Positions 53,001 to 64,000 of a stretch of 64,000 bases of DNA are shown in pieces (positions within the stretch are counted from its first letter, which is position 1; each line of letters starts with the position of its first letter). The stretch is from Nephromyces sp. MM_2019 (Eukaryota > Apicomplexa > Aconoidasida > Nephromycida). The stretch is taken from the NCBI GenBank assembly GCA_015657535.1, contig JADHZB010000759.1, forward strand, positions 103,572 through 167,571, given 5' to 3'. The position numbers were made by a program, and so were the translations under genes. The notes under the pieces were generated by a model. The model had not been told where the DNA came from. It ran no database searches and saw only the letters and a list, made by a program, of their open reading frames with translations.

Positions 53001-56000
53001 AGATTTCAGCAATGAAGAGTCCAGTGTATATACACCCGAATGTGCTGCAGACAGATTATTATCATGCAGCATGTTGGAGAGCTCCGAGTGATTTTCAAAA
53101 AAACTTGCTGCTTCATTACTAGACGACATGATTCCTAGGCCTTCTTCATTCGCATCACCTGCTGTATCCTTTGTGTGATTATCTTTCTTAACAAAGTTTC
53201 CAAAAGATATCGAGCCCCCACCGAGAACCTTCCCTGTATAATTTGGAGTGAATGAACTACCTCTCTGAATAAACGTGTTTGTGGAAGGCCTCTCAAGGGT
53301 AATCCAGCGTAAGTCCGACGAGAATGCACCACCGAAAGAAGCATCAAATCTTTCGAAAAAACCAACTTCCAACCTAAAGATATTCTCGAATACCAAAGCA
53401 CATGAAGAAATAGTTGATCTCTGGAGGTTAAAACCACTTTCCAACAAGATTGTTGAACAGAGCTTATTGCTCAATCTACTGATGCCAGCTAATAGCTCTG
53501 AGGGGGGGGGGNNNNNNNNNNGCCTCATACCTACTATCATTCCAGAAGGAGGGACTTCCACAGTTCCTGAACTGCTGGAGAGGGGTGCAATCATTTTTTC
53601 CGTATACTGCTCATGGCGAACTTTTCGCGATGATTGATACCGTGAAGTAAGCCATGGCCTTGGCTCAGCAGAAAATACGCTAAGTGAGGAAAAAGTGACT
53701 TCAAATACTTTATGCTTTATATGCTTCAGCTGAAAAGCCTCCTCTTTCATGCAGTCCAATCTTATCTTTGAGCTGAGCTTGTGACCAGTAAGGTATACCT
53801 CATAAAAAATATCCCTCATTGAGGTGTACTTTTCTAAGGGGCTGGAATGCAATGGTTTTACCGGTGAATGTGGTGCAGCCTCCATGGTTTGGGGCTGAAC
53901 ATCGCCTTCATCTTGGAGGCTAACAGATCCCCCTTTGTGAGAAAATTCAGCCATTTTACTACCTTCGGGCATGAGATTATGCGCGTGGGCCTCATTAATT
54001 TCATGCAGATTGCGAGCATGCTCGTTTCTTAAGAAACAGTTAGTCGCTGGATGGATTGGAGAATTACTTGGAGAACTTTTAGGCGGCATGTTATGGGATG
54101 AAGCACTGGCAATGTAGTTGGCTGAAGACGAGTAGGAAGCGGAATATGATGAAGAACTGCTATAGTTTACTGGAGATGAATACATCGAAGCTGATTGCGA
54201 GGAAAAATCTTCAACATGATGAAGCTTTTCTGGTGAAGACGATGCAGCAACGGCAATACCTTCTCTCGACGCTGAATGCGTAGCATCATATGAAGATGAA
54301 AATTTCTCCGACTTGGTAACTGCATTTGCCGAGGTACCTAAGGGTCGCTCCGCTGAATTTTTAGAGGCAGCCTCTTCGGCTTCTGATAAGGAGGGCCGAA
54401 TGCAAGCTAGTGCTGTAGATTCAATGACAAAATCTAAAGGTGGAGTTCTGCTCTGCTGCTGCTTAGGCTCCTCATCATGGAGCTGCTTAGATGTATCTAC
54501 CGTGGAAGGCGTTGAAGTTTGCATGCTAGAATATAGCAGCTTTTTCACTAGATGAAGCTCTATGTCTTGAGCAACTACGTACAAAAAGAGTTGGGAGAAT
54601 TTATTCCCTAGCGGATTGCCAAATGTATCCAGTACGAACAAACCACCATCCAATAGCTTCAGCCTAAGCGGAACAAAGATTTAGGCAAAGACTGAAAGCA
54701 ATGCTTGAAGAAAGATAGCACTATCAGCTATTAAACGCGCAGTAAAAGAGGATCAAACTGAAAAGGGGTGAAGAAGGGAAAAAGCAGGCAAAAAATGCGT
54801 AAAAAGTGGTAGTATGCAGGTCACTCGCAACTAGAGCAAGAGAGTAAAACTTGAAGAAAGCTAGCAGCAACTTAGAGCTAAAACAAAAACACCAAAGATA
54901 TCGAGTTATAATCACAAAGAGAAGAAAAATCAAGTGCTTTTTTATATCATTGTATAATTTTAATGTTTATCCATTATATTAATTTCTTTGGAAAATCTTT
55001 GTTTTAAGATTTCTCTTAAAAGCTATGATAATTACAGATATACAAGTTAGAAGAATGAATACGCCCGCAGGGAAATGCAGGTAATAAAAAGTTGGAAAAT
55101 CTTAACTTACTTTGATAAGTCGCTAACTCCCAGCAATACAAACTCTCCCTTTACCTCTATTATAACCCTCCCTTTTCTGAGCTTAAAGAATGTCCTATCT
55201 TTTGGACATTTCGAAGCGAAGAAATGAATCAGAAGCTCATCCTCCAAACGCAGACGAAGGCTTAATCTGTCTTCCGCTATAGAAAAATAAGGAGTAGATC
55301 AAATTCTAAGAAATGGGAGAAATTCAAAGTAGGTTAACAGGTGGCAATAACAAAAAATTTTGCGAAGCATGGCATAAATTATGCAGTCACAAGTATTACC
55401 ATGCTTTCACAGTAGCTATTTGTTCAATTTTACCAGTATGGGCAAAAGAAAATCCTTTCCATCAGTTGCTTGCACAGTATTGCAACGAATCTAGGCTACA
55501 AGAAATAGGATGCTTTATGGCTCCAAGTCCAATCAGGTTCAAAAATAAGCTTAAAAATCACAAAAAAATACTGGACAATGTCTGCCCTTACAGTTTAGCA
55601 GCCAAACGTTTGGCTTACACTCTAGCTCAGTGTTAAGCTTGAAAAGCAAGGTGAAGTAATTCAACTAACTTCCCAGTATTGTATATATATTGGAGAAAAT
55701 TTAATCATGATCTAAATCATTTACGCAATTAATTGATTGCATTCTAAAAGATGATAGCTTAGCAAAATTCATCAGTCTTAGGGATAGAAGGTAAATGCAC
55801 TGGAGCAAGAAAACAGGAAAAATTATAAATGACAAATAATCCAAAAATAAACGAAGAGGGTGTAAGTATAAAAAGAGCACAATTAAAAAAAGTGGCAGAC
55901 CTTAGGTATTCTTATACAAAAAACATGTGTTAAGGCACACATTAGGAATACCTGAAAATTCTGGTAAAATCATGCTATTGGGCCTAGATACAAGCTTTTC

Positions 56001-56839
56001 AAGCATCTTTGGAAGCCTAGGATAGCCGCCAGTGGCAAGCACATCTATAGCGACTGCAACTTCTGATTTTGGCAGGTTGTACCCTACCACTTCTTGGTTC
56101 GTAGACCATAGTTCCTACAAAAAATTAGAAGCATCTGAGGGAATTAAAACAAGTAATTTAAATGGAACACAGAAAAAAGAGCAATTACAATTAGGGATGT
56201 CTGCGAAAGTTTCTCCGTAATACTGTAAATACAACAAGAAAACCGTTAACCCATATTGGCCGTACTTTGGAGTGAAAGCAAACAATCAAAGGGGAACTTA
56301 GGAGCTATCGCATCGTCTTGCAAATTTAAATAAGTTGTGGTCCATACTCGAAATTACGCATCTTAGAGTATCATTAGTTTAGCCCAACTTCCTAAAGCTT
56401 GGAACTGCATGAACTGCATGTATAATAAGAAAATAATGACTAATAAATAACTAACCTGCTCGAACAAACTTGCCAAGTTTTCCTTCTTTCGAACCAATGA
56501 TATAAGGGATTGAATTAATGATTCAACCGGTTTGTTGTCGCTTAGCAAGTCCTCGATAACCGCAGCCTTCAGAAAGATTTCTCTGGTATGACGGCAGTAT
56601 TGCATCAGAGCCGTTCGCAGATAAGGTCCAGCCTGAGGATCTTCAGCGGCACATCGGCAGAACAGCAACCAATCGTTCGAAGTCCTTGAAACCACCTTCG
56701 TCAGCAAAGCTCCATATGAGATGGTCCAGTAGCTTTCTTTATCGAAACCTGAAGAGGCTTGTGTTGCATCAGCTTGGCCAGCATCGGCGGAACGTTCTCC
56801 TGCTGGAGACGAAACCGGAACTGGCTGCTGCTTCTCCAT
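38064..56839 (-). CDS. MED14: Mediator complex subunit 14 (MED14/Rgr1), very large
   Basis: The scaffold subunit that links the Mediator head, middle and tail in RNA polymerase II transcription; nuclear. Exons: 56839-56456, 56114-55952, 55276-55111, 54663-52858, 51313-50700, 50038-48262, 47566-47336, 46772-42740, 40605-40360, 39361-39125, 38338-38209 and 38111-38064. The N-terminal MED14 domain is clear: YGALLTKVV and RHTREIF in exon 1, AIDVLATGGYPRLPKMLE (151-168) in exon 2, KGRVIIEVKGEF (217-228) in exon 3, matching GSYPRLP and NGRVKFRVEGEF of animal MED14. Exon 8 holds a nuclear-localisation-like KKKRK (about 43,690-43,710), as human MED14 has midway. The product has about 3,280-3,295 residues, against about 1,450 in human. 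The excess is Ser-rich, probably disordered sequence in exons 4, 6 and 8. All junctions fit in phase except 4 to 5: exon 4 ends in phase 2 at GTATTT, but exon 5 needs phase 1. A later donor (exon end 52808) or a small extra exon would fix it. Exon 4 contains an assembly gap. Exons 9-12 are joined by phase only. Confidence 0.82.
38531..38690. repeat. Imperfect CA-rich microsatellite
   Basis: The plus strand is dominated by CA steps with CATA interruptions (for example CACACACACATACACACG near 38,582). It lies inside the MED14 intron between exons 10 and 11. Shorter CA or GT runs occur at about 42,100, 47,630 and 50,210, all also within or between MED14 exons. Confidence 0.7.
53512..53521. other. 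Assembly gap (10 N) inside MED14 exon 4
   Basis: Ten N directly follow a run of ten G (53,502-53,511). The flanking frames match only if the missing length is 1 modulo 3, as ten placeholder bases happen to be. The G-run encodes proline on the minus strand, so the gap probably hides a longer poly-proline or GC-rich tract. The true length is unknown. Confidence 0.9.
55313..55636 (+). CDS. Hypothetical 107-codon ORF within a MED14 intron, opposite strand
   Basis: An ATG-started frame lies wholly inside the 675-base MED14 intron between exons 2 and 3, on the other strand. Its composition is protein-like, Cys- and His-containing and basic, with no domain I recognise. The intron is T-rich on the minus strand, hence A-rich here, which raises Lys and Asn content without any coding function. 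It could be a nested gene or chance. Confidence 0.2.
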   Translation: MGEIQSRLTGGNNKKFCEAWHKLCSHKYYHAFTVAICSILPVWAKENPFHQLLAQYCNESRLQEIGCFMAPSPIRFKNKLKNHKKILDNVCPYSLAAKRLAYTLAQC

Positions 56840-59800
56840 TCCTAAAGTAGCGTAGGACCTACTTTAACAGGGAAGAGAAGAATTAGAGGCGGGCCTTAAA
56901 TTGACTGTTTGTAGCAGCATGAGCCCCACAACAAAACTTGGGGCAGGTCAGAAGTTTTTTCTACTAATATTAGCAAAATTCGAGTCCCGGAGTTTCAGGG
57001 GCTCCATGCAAATTAAATGTGCAAACGCCAAGAAGTCACCCATAATGGAATTCGAATGTCCCAAATTACATTTACGGTGAAAGGGAAAACATCCAACTTT
57101 AATAGCTCAATGCCATTTCTCAATAGCGGAAAAATAAATGAAAATACTTATGCCTCTAAAAACTGGGATCCGGTGTTACATAATAATACCGCTGAAGATC
57201 ATTAAGCGAAGCTCGCGTCATGATTGTAAAATCAGGCTTGGGCACAGCCGCGCTTACAGTTGGGAATGAAGCCTAGTTTAACCCGCCCTGGTGTACTGCA
57301 TAAAGCGCCTATCATGAGCCCACTTTTGTTAGCATGACTGACGAGATAATAATTTTTAGCCTGTTAGCCGTATTGACATAGTCAGGGTAGGAAATACTGT
57401 ATGCTGGTACTTTCGATACGGTGTATATGCACTCGAAAATTGTCTTTTTAGACCTGCTTTAAATAGTAAAAGCTTGAGAATATGGAACTTGCGCATATTA
57501 CGGCCGAGTTTCAGGAAAAAAATATTAAAAAGAACTGAGTAGCGGTGTTACATAAAGTTGAATGTCTACAACCCAAGCTAGGAAGGCCAGTTAGATTAGC
57601 ATACTTAATTGTTATGTAACATCATTGCAGTATTAAGCGAAGGTCTCTCAATTTTATCTTACAGAGCGTCTGCTAGCTGCAACAAAAATATTTACAAATG
57701 TAACATCCTCTACGATGTACAACATTTTACAGCGTCATAAGTATGGCCAAGTATATTACACTTAATCATAAGGGTATTTTACTCTTGTTGGAGAAGACAG
57801 CTTGAATATAGTTCATAGCAAGCACTATGTACGACCTAGTTCAACAAAAAACCCATCTCAGGATTACTGCAACCAGGCAAGCTAACGCAGGTAATAGGTT
57901 GCATTGAAATACTGGGCAGGACCTACCAAGTTCTTTATGGCGAGCGACGTAATTATCAGTGCTCTATAGTAGCATTGAGCCTTCAATTTTGATAAAGAAA
58001 TACTCCTACGAAGTATTATATATGTAAAAGCTTCTACCTGTGTGGTTACTGCTATTCTGCATCGTTACTCTTAGAGATGTTCAAGGGCATTAGTCGCTAC
58101 AAAGGTGGTAAAGTTCGTATCCACAGCTATCCCATGCCCCGCAAAGTGCACCCGTGACAAGTGCACAGTTTTTTTCGCGAGTAAACAAAGTGGTTTGAGG
58201 TCTGCAGTCAAAAGCTCATAGTATGCCACCACTTGGAACATTAAGAAATATTCCTGACTCTTGCATAACTCCCCAAAATATCAATAAACTAAAGTCCTTT
58301 TAATGGTTGCGAAAATAACTGCACAGCACTTATAGCAGCAATATATTAGGTGTTATGAGATATATGATGCTGCAGTTACCTCAAACACAATCAGTGTGTC
58401 CGCACCTACTCGGATGTCGAAGGCAACGTTTTATTTTTAGTGGCCACTACTCGCGGGGCAACATTATAACGAACAGCAGCATGTTCATCTTGAAAAGAAA
58501 AGAGAGCCAATCTAGAAAGCGCACGTTAACACATTCATGGAAAAAACCACCAAAATTCGGCCAGTTTATTTATTTTCTGTTTCGAAAGAGTGTGCCTTCG
58601 CAAGTCAGCACTGAACAAAGGTTAGCAACGATGGTAACACTTCGCTCGATAGAAATTCACCATTAAAAAGATGCATAAGCAGTTGAATTTGGTTACCCAC
58701 AGGTTACGAAGTTTGAGTTCAGCAAAGAAAGGATTTAATGCATTTTATAAGTTTTCGCGGAACATTCGGCTATCGAAGTCATACTTGAAGTAAAGCTCAA
58801 AACATACAGTCATATTTCCCGAGTACTTAAAGCGTTAATGAAAAAAGGCCATGGAGCAATCAAATGAGGCTAGTTTTATGAGCCTGTAAAAAAAAGATCT
58901 GTCGGTGTCATTTCGTGTGTACGATTGGTTTCTACGTTTATGTTACTGGTTGATGTACAGAAGTTCTAAATGATGCCAGACTTTTTTGGGTTCAAAGTTG
59001 CTTTTCTATCAAATTAGACAAAGCTACAGCACTCCACAATGATGGGGATTACTTGTGGTACGACCAAAAAACTCAGTTCATATCTGACCGAAATTAGACT
59101 TAGTTACTCCTTCGGTAGTGGCTTATTATTGTAATTAACGAGAAATGAAAAAAAATCCCTCAAAATCTTCGTAGGTATGAGTTTGTGATGCCAGATTGCT
59201 TAGAGTTTAATATTGGTAGACAAATATTCGTCGTGCAAATAATGAAGTTTGAGACTAAGGTTAAATTTCTTAATCCTATTGAAGATGCTTCTTCAGACAA
59301 AACAATGAATATTTTTCAGAAACTTAAAAGCTTTTTCATATGTTAGAAGCACTATATTAGCTAGATTCGTAGAAGCATCCCGTAGAATATGCAGTTATTA
59401 GCTTCTAGCAATTTTATGTGACTATAAGTTCCTTGTAATGATTACTGGTGGCCCAAAATTTCTGGAAGTTTCTAAAGCTAGACGAAATTCCCTCCTTACT
59501 TCAAAGGCCGTGATTATGATTAGTTCCCTAGAAAATCATGCAAGCCTTCAGATATAAACATGAAAAGGTATTGGGATACTTCAATAGAGAAACTGCACAT
59601 CAGAGACTTTACTATAAATGCTAGCTTCTTCTTTGGTCTTCAGTTCCTATGATATTAGTCATTCGATAAACCTCAAAGAAGAATAGCTTCCACTAAGCGG
59701 AGGCTTCTCGTCAAAATCTAACCGAGTGTTAAATTCAAAACTTTTGATTAGTGTACTATTATCCACTCGCTTAAAAAAGATGCCGAGAGCAAACCTATAT

Positions 59801-62800
59801 GGGCTAAAAATTTCGGTACTAATTATTGCTAGTAACTGCAGCTTTAAGTTGTGTTGCTATATCATTCAAAAGTGTTATTCTTTGAGAATTAACTGATTGC
59901 CTGCGGCATAGCCCCATTTAAGGAATGTGTTAACACAGTGCTCACGCTAGAACGGCATTATGTCCTTAAAAAATAATTTGTTTAAGTAATAATATCGGCA
60001 AATAGCATTGAATGAACACGTCTCGCTTACTTTTTTTCCTGTTTTTATAATGCAATTATCTTATTCAGTCCATTACCCCTCATTACAAAAGTGGGTAACC
60101 ATGTACGTACTAATAAGTCAGCCTCTACTCTGCAAAGGTTGCATAAGTCAGCAAGAATCAGCTGAGCTATATACATGAAGGTATTTTTTGCAAGCAGCAT
60201 AGCATCATTACAGAAATGAAAGTAGCTAGATTTCTGTCAAGAATTCAGTGGCTATGCATAGCACTTTTGAGTTTATAAAAATATAAAGGAGGAATCATAT
60301 TGTATCTGCAACTATATTATCACATTGATATGAAGTCCAGGAAGCGTATTTTTATGCTCTATATTTTTGATTGTCGGTAAATCGACTGCCAAAACCAAAT
60401 TGATTAGTTAAATTGACATTGGATGCACTCTACTACTAAGACTACACTATCTGCAGTAATAAATATTAACAGATTTTAATAACCTTATTACTCAACGTTG
60501 TAGGCAGCATTATTTATTTTTACAGACCGTTGTATCGGGGAATTAATGGCATATTGCCCATGCTAAATGCGAGCACTTTTGAAATTGTAGCAACATAAGT
60601 AGCTAGCGTTGTAAGTCGTCATCTCTTTCGATCAATCGATCTCGCAATTTTGTTTATTCCGTATTATAACTCTCCCTGGTTTTTCGCGTTATATAGTTAT
60701 AGCAGCTAAACTTGAAAACATTGCGATTTCCTTTTTATTTCTCCTTTTATATCTAATCGTGTGCTAACTTCGTTTCTTATAGGCTAATTAAAGCAAATTG
60801 CTAATGTAGTGACTTCTGCCATTCCGTAGAGACACATTCTGCGCATTGGACAATTATATCGCATAATTTCAAAGGCCCTACCATGAGCCTTGGGTTCTGG
60901 GTCAGCGCTTAGCATGCGAAATACGAGGAATATCGCGTTACGATATATCCGAAAGAAAGCTACATAGTAAAAAAGCATAGCTAGGCTTTCATTTTATGAC
61001 TCCCTAACAATAACTGTGCCGCTTTTCCCGTAGTAATTTCGTTAGACTTGAGAACACTAACGTGTCATTAAATGAGAGAAAAATAGCTTTAGAATATTCT
61101 TAAGTAGAATTAGGGGTTTTTTTTTCGTATAAAGCTCGTTAGGCCTATCTGTGATGGCTATGTTACTCACTAAGCGGCAAAAGCCCAGCTTAAATATATG
61201 GCAACTTTGCTCGTTGTTAGAAATTTTAAAATTGCTTTGGCACAATGGCAACGATATAGCGCGAAGAGGGCAATTGAACTGAGAAAGTAGGCTGAAAGTG
61301 TACTGATGAATTTCTGCGGCACTATTAGGAAGAGCAGCAAACAAAGACTATACTTATCAATTATAGCTAAAGTGGCTCATTTCCGTGGCAAGAGTTGCAA
61401 ATTACAGCTTCATTGACTGACTCGCTTTGCTTTATAGGTCACTGCCTTCAAGGGAGTTTTTAGGTAGTTTATTATGCTTCCTGTACTTTGCGCTTCAGGT
61501 GGTGTATTCATTTTTCTACGAGCAAACTTGGCATCCATTTCTGTGCCTAAATTCGTAACCGCAACTACCCCTTGTTGGGGCTACTATGAATTTTCTGAAC
61601 AGGGCGCTCTTTCTTAAAAAGCTCTTCCAGCGGCTTAACAGTCAGTTTGACAGTGATTACCCAAAGGAGCACTATGAGCATCTGCTATATTCAGCCAATG
61701 ATGTCGCAAACGCATCCCGGAATAAACTGACTAGTTAATTTTATAGCAAAAAAATGCATCTAGATTTAAGTTTTGACCAGAACGCATACAGTGAAGTCAA
61801 TTTTGACACCCACTGTAGCAAGCGTAAAACGAAAATATCAGCATCACGTAATATTTATAGCTTGGTGACAAAAGCTCGAAGCGTATTTTAATTTTATGGG
61901 AGAAGCAATAAATCACGCCAAATATTCTGAAGCGCCTCTTGCATAGCCATAGCGCATGTGCAAATCGCTAGAAAATACTTCCCGATCTCCCACATAGTAT
62001 ATGCACGATAGATCATAGCTAACGGAATGAATATATCCTACAAGGGAAGATGACAATATGGAGCATATAAATACAACTCATGTAAGATATCATATTTGAG
62101 AACTGAATTAACAAGTTTTCTCTTGTGGAATTTTTACTTCAAGTTCATATGTATTGTGGATTTAAAAAACAACTTTGTTCCGTATTAAAAGCACGCTTCA
62201 TATTAAGGATATCCTCAGCTACTATTCATACCGTTTATTGCCGCACAACTGTGCACCAATTAATAAGCCGTTAGGAGGATTACAGTTTACCCTCGAACTG
62301 TTCTTTTTCGACTCACTCGCAACGCAAACTGACTCAGAATTAGTGGGTTTTAGCAACGACATCAAATTTGAGGGCAGGATATTATGTATTATAGTCCCGG
62401 AAAAAGGAAATTATACTACAAAAAGATGTAGATTGATGATTCCTCAGTGAATATTAAGCGTTATCTTGCGCTAAATTTATTTCATGTTCCTAAAAAAGTA
62501 TTTAAGTATACGAGGCTCAAAGTCAGTAGATTTACAGGTGGCACCTGATGTATCTTTCACCATAGTGTTCAGCTCTCCTAACGCGTGTAACAGCAACTTA
62601 GGAAAGAGGAATAATCCAAGTATCTAATGTAAAGTAGGCAATAGCTTCACGATGAAAGCACCTCAAGGCTACTTGCAGGTTAACTAAGACCCAATAGATC
62701 CATTGAAGTTAGCTAGAGGGTATAGAAAGGGAAGATATTTATTAGAGTTACGCATACAAGGAGGCGAAAGGCAGAAAGCTGGGATGGCTGGTCATATACG

Positions 62801-63491
62801 ACCAGCAAAAGTGACCCTGTTTCATACCGATGCATACGGCTATCTTCGACCCGGTGAAATCCGAATCGCGGCGGTGACGCCGGTTATCAGGTTGATTAAT
62901 TGGCGCAGAGCATTATACGTAGCATCTACAAGGGTAGCCGGCCAAAAGGGGATAGGTATCTCCTCGTACCGGAAGAACTAACCGGTAAACACGGCTGGAC
63001 ATGCGGTACACGAGGTCTTAGACTTGCCAGACGCTCGCGAGGTACATAGGGAGAGAATTAATGCCGCCAAATATCTTCCCCGCTCTCGGATTCTTCGAGC
63101 GCCGCTCCGGCTGCCGATGGCTCCCCCCATTGTGCGAGATCTACCGAAGGATGCTAGCCCCGTTCTGCTGATAGGGGGAGATCAGACTCCCCCACGAAGA
63201 CTTTTTTACCGCTCGGCAACTACTGTGCTCCTCCAAGTTGTGCTTGACACCAGCCGCATGTGTTCATGTCATGCCTGTACACATTTATCCATGTTTATTT
63301 TGATGCGTGTCTGTGCTTACATTATATGGTATTTGAAGTGCTTATTTCTTGAGTATACGGTTTTAAATGCTGTAGCTTCTTTTTGTCGTTTTATCCCCCT
63401 GTAGACCCGAAGGGCTTGGCGTGACTTCCCGCTTAGCGATAAAAATCAATTTTATTGCCTTTGTTTTTACAATTTTTTTTTAGTCTAGAAA
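56840..63491. other. Right spacer, no gene supported
   Basis: The left end should hold the MED14 promoter. The remainder has balanced strand composition with chance-length frames (the longest about 103-126 codons: 58355-58666 and 63024-63404, plus) and no motif. From about 62.7 to 63.25 kb the GC content is visibly higher than in the rest of the spacer and contains a short hairpin. The T-rich stretch at 63,465-63,480 ending in TTTTTTTTTAG just before the last gene looks like a splice acceptor, suggesting an intron in that gene's leader. Confidence 0.45.
63174..63193. repeat. Short perfect inverted repeat
   Basis: GGGGGAG and CTCCCCC form a perfect 7-bp stem around a six-base loop (ATCAGA). 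It sits in the GC-rich patch upstream of the repetitive protein gene. Its role is unknown and it may be fortuitous. Confidence 0.5.
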
Positions 63492-64000
63492 ATGGCTATT
63501 TTGAACTATTTGAAGCTGAATTCTCACTCTCCTGCGATCAACGCAAATTTTGCGATGGGTGTTCGCAGTTCCTTTTACTCAATGAGCGCGATTGCTTCGG
63601 CAAACAACGGTGTTGTGGTGACGAAGTCCTGCAATGCAGGCAGCATGAGCACCATGTCGACCTCCCTTACTTCTTGCTTTCAAAGCAATCTCCTTCGCCC
63701 CTCGGTATATAATAACGCCAAGAACTTTACTTCTAGCAAGGTGACTCTGACTGTTCCTCAGAACATGAAGACTTGCAATGTCTACAACATGGGGTATAAC
63801 AACAGCGTCTCTTACATCTGCGGCATCAATGCAAAGAACATGTCCACCTTGTTGCCCATGAACAATAACAACAATTGCAAGAACATGAACAATAACTACA
63901 ACTGCAAGAACATGTCCTCCATGTCTTCTCCCATGAACAATAATTACAACTACATGTCTCCCATGAACAATAACTGCAACTACAAATCCCCCATGTCATC
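63492..64000 (+). CDS. Met/Asn/Cys/Tyr-rich repetitive protein, 3' end outside the window
   Basis: An ATG-started frame stays open for 169 codons to the window edge. I do not recognise it. Residues 1-110 are Ser/Asn-rich with scattered cysteines (MAILNYLKLNSHSPAINANF at the start). From about residue 122 the sequence turns into degenerate repeats built on PMNNN, with variants CKNMNNNYNC, SPMNNNYNYM and SPMNNNCNYKSPM. Base composition differs from the surroundings: codons AAC, AAT, ATG, TGC and TCC dominate. Repeats of this kind suit a structural, wall or adhesive protein, or a prion-like Asn-rich domain, but this is inference. The acceptor-like T-run ending TTTTAG, eight bases before the ATG, means the true start could lie in an upstream exon. 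There is no clear signal peptide. Confidence 0.6.
   Translation, partial: MAILNYLKLNSHSPAINANFAMGVRSSFYSMSAIASANNGVVVTKSCNAGSMSTMSTSLTSCFQSNLLRPSVYNNAKNFTSSKVTLTVPQNMKTCNVYNMGYNNSVSYICGINAKNMSTLLPMNNNNNCKNMNNNYNCKNMSSMSSPMNNNYNYMSPMNNNCNYKSPMS

Noticed and set aside
62175..63404. Plus-strand frames of 91, 92 and 126 codons
   Set aside because: No recognisable motif or splice context. The elevated GC of the 62.7-63.25 kb patch lowers stop frequency, which explains the longer frames.

Overview
This is a nuclear window from a eukaryote, most likely a unicellular alga or another protist. Genes are split by GT-AG introns of about 60 to 2,100 bases, non-coding DNA is AT-rich, and homopolymers and CA microsatellites are common. 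A P3A-type plasma-membrane proton ATPase, which animals lack, sits beside a syntaxin and a Mediator subunit. I cannot name the lineage. The sense strand of introns is T-rich, and this helped mark transcription units. Exon boundaries were placed by hand from splice sites, reading phase and family alignment; none has been checked against transcripts.

Layout. Bases 2,857-4,624 (minus) hold a two-exon Qa-SNARE of the ER/early Golgi type (syntaxin-18/Ufe1, or syntaxin-5). Bases 10,743-17,684 (minus) hold an eight-exon Qa-SNARE of the plasma-membrane syntaxin type. Bases 21,788-24,928 (plus) hold a two-exon P3A proton-pumping ATPase of 991 residues. Bases 27,031-29,475 (plus) hold an 11-exon gene for a membrane-anchored, helix-rich protein of 393 residues that I do not recognise. 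Bases 30,499-32,952 (minus) hold another multi-exon gene, only partly resolved and unrecognised. Bases 38,064-56,839 (minus) hold one very large gene, read here as Mediator subunit 14 (MED14) in 12 exons with about 3,280-3,295 residues, roughly twice the family's usual size. Exon 4 of this gene contains a 10-N assembly gap. The right edge (63,492-64,000, plus) opens a Met/Asn/Cys/Tyr-rich repetitive reading frame that runs off the window.

The long spacers (1-2,856; 4,625-10,742; 17,685-21,787; 32,953-38,063; 56,840-63,491) show no gene I can support, only short open frames of the kind expected by chance.

The genes do not form a pathway or operon. Two SNAREs act at opposite ends of the secretory route, the ATPase energises the plasma membrane, and MED14 is the Mediator scaffold in the nucleus. 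I found no tRNA, rRNA, CRISPR array or recognisable transposon. The points most worth following up are the size of MED14, the two unrecognised multi-exon genes and the repetitive protein at the right end.
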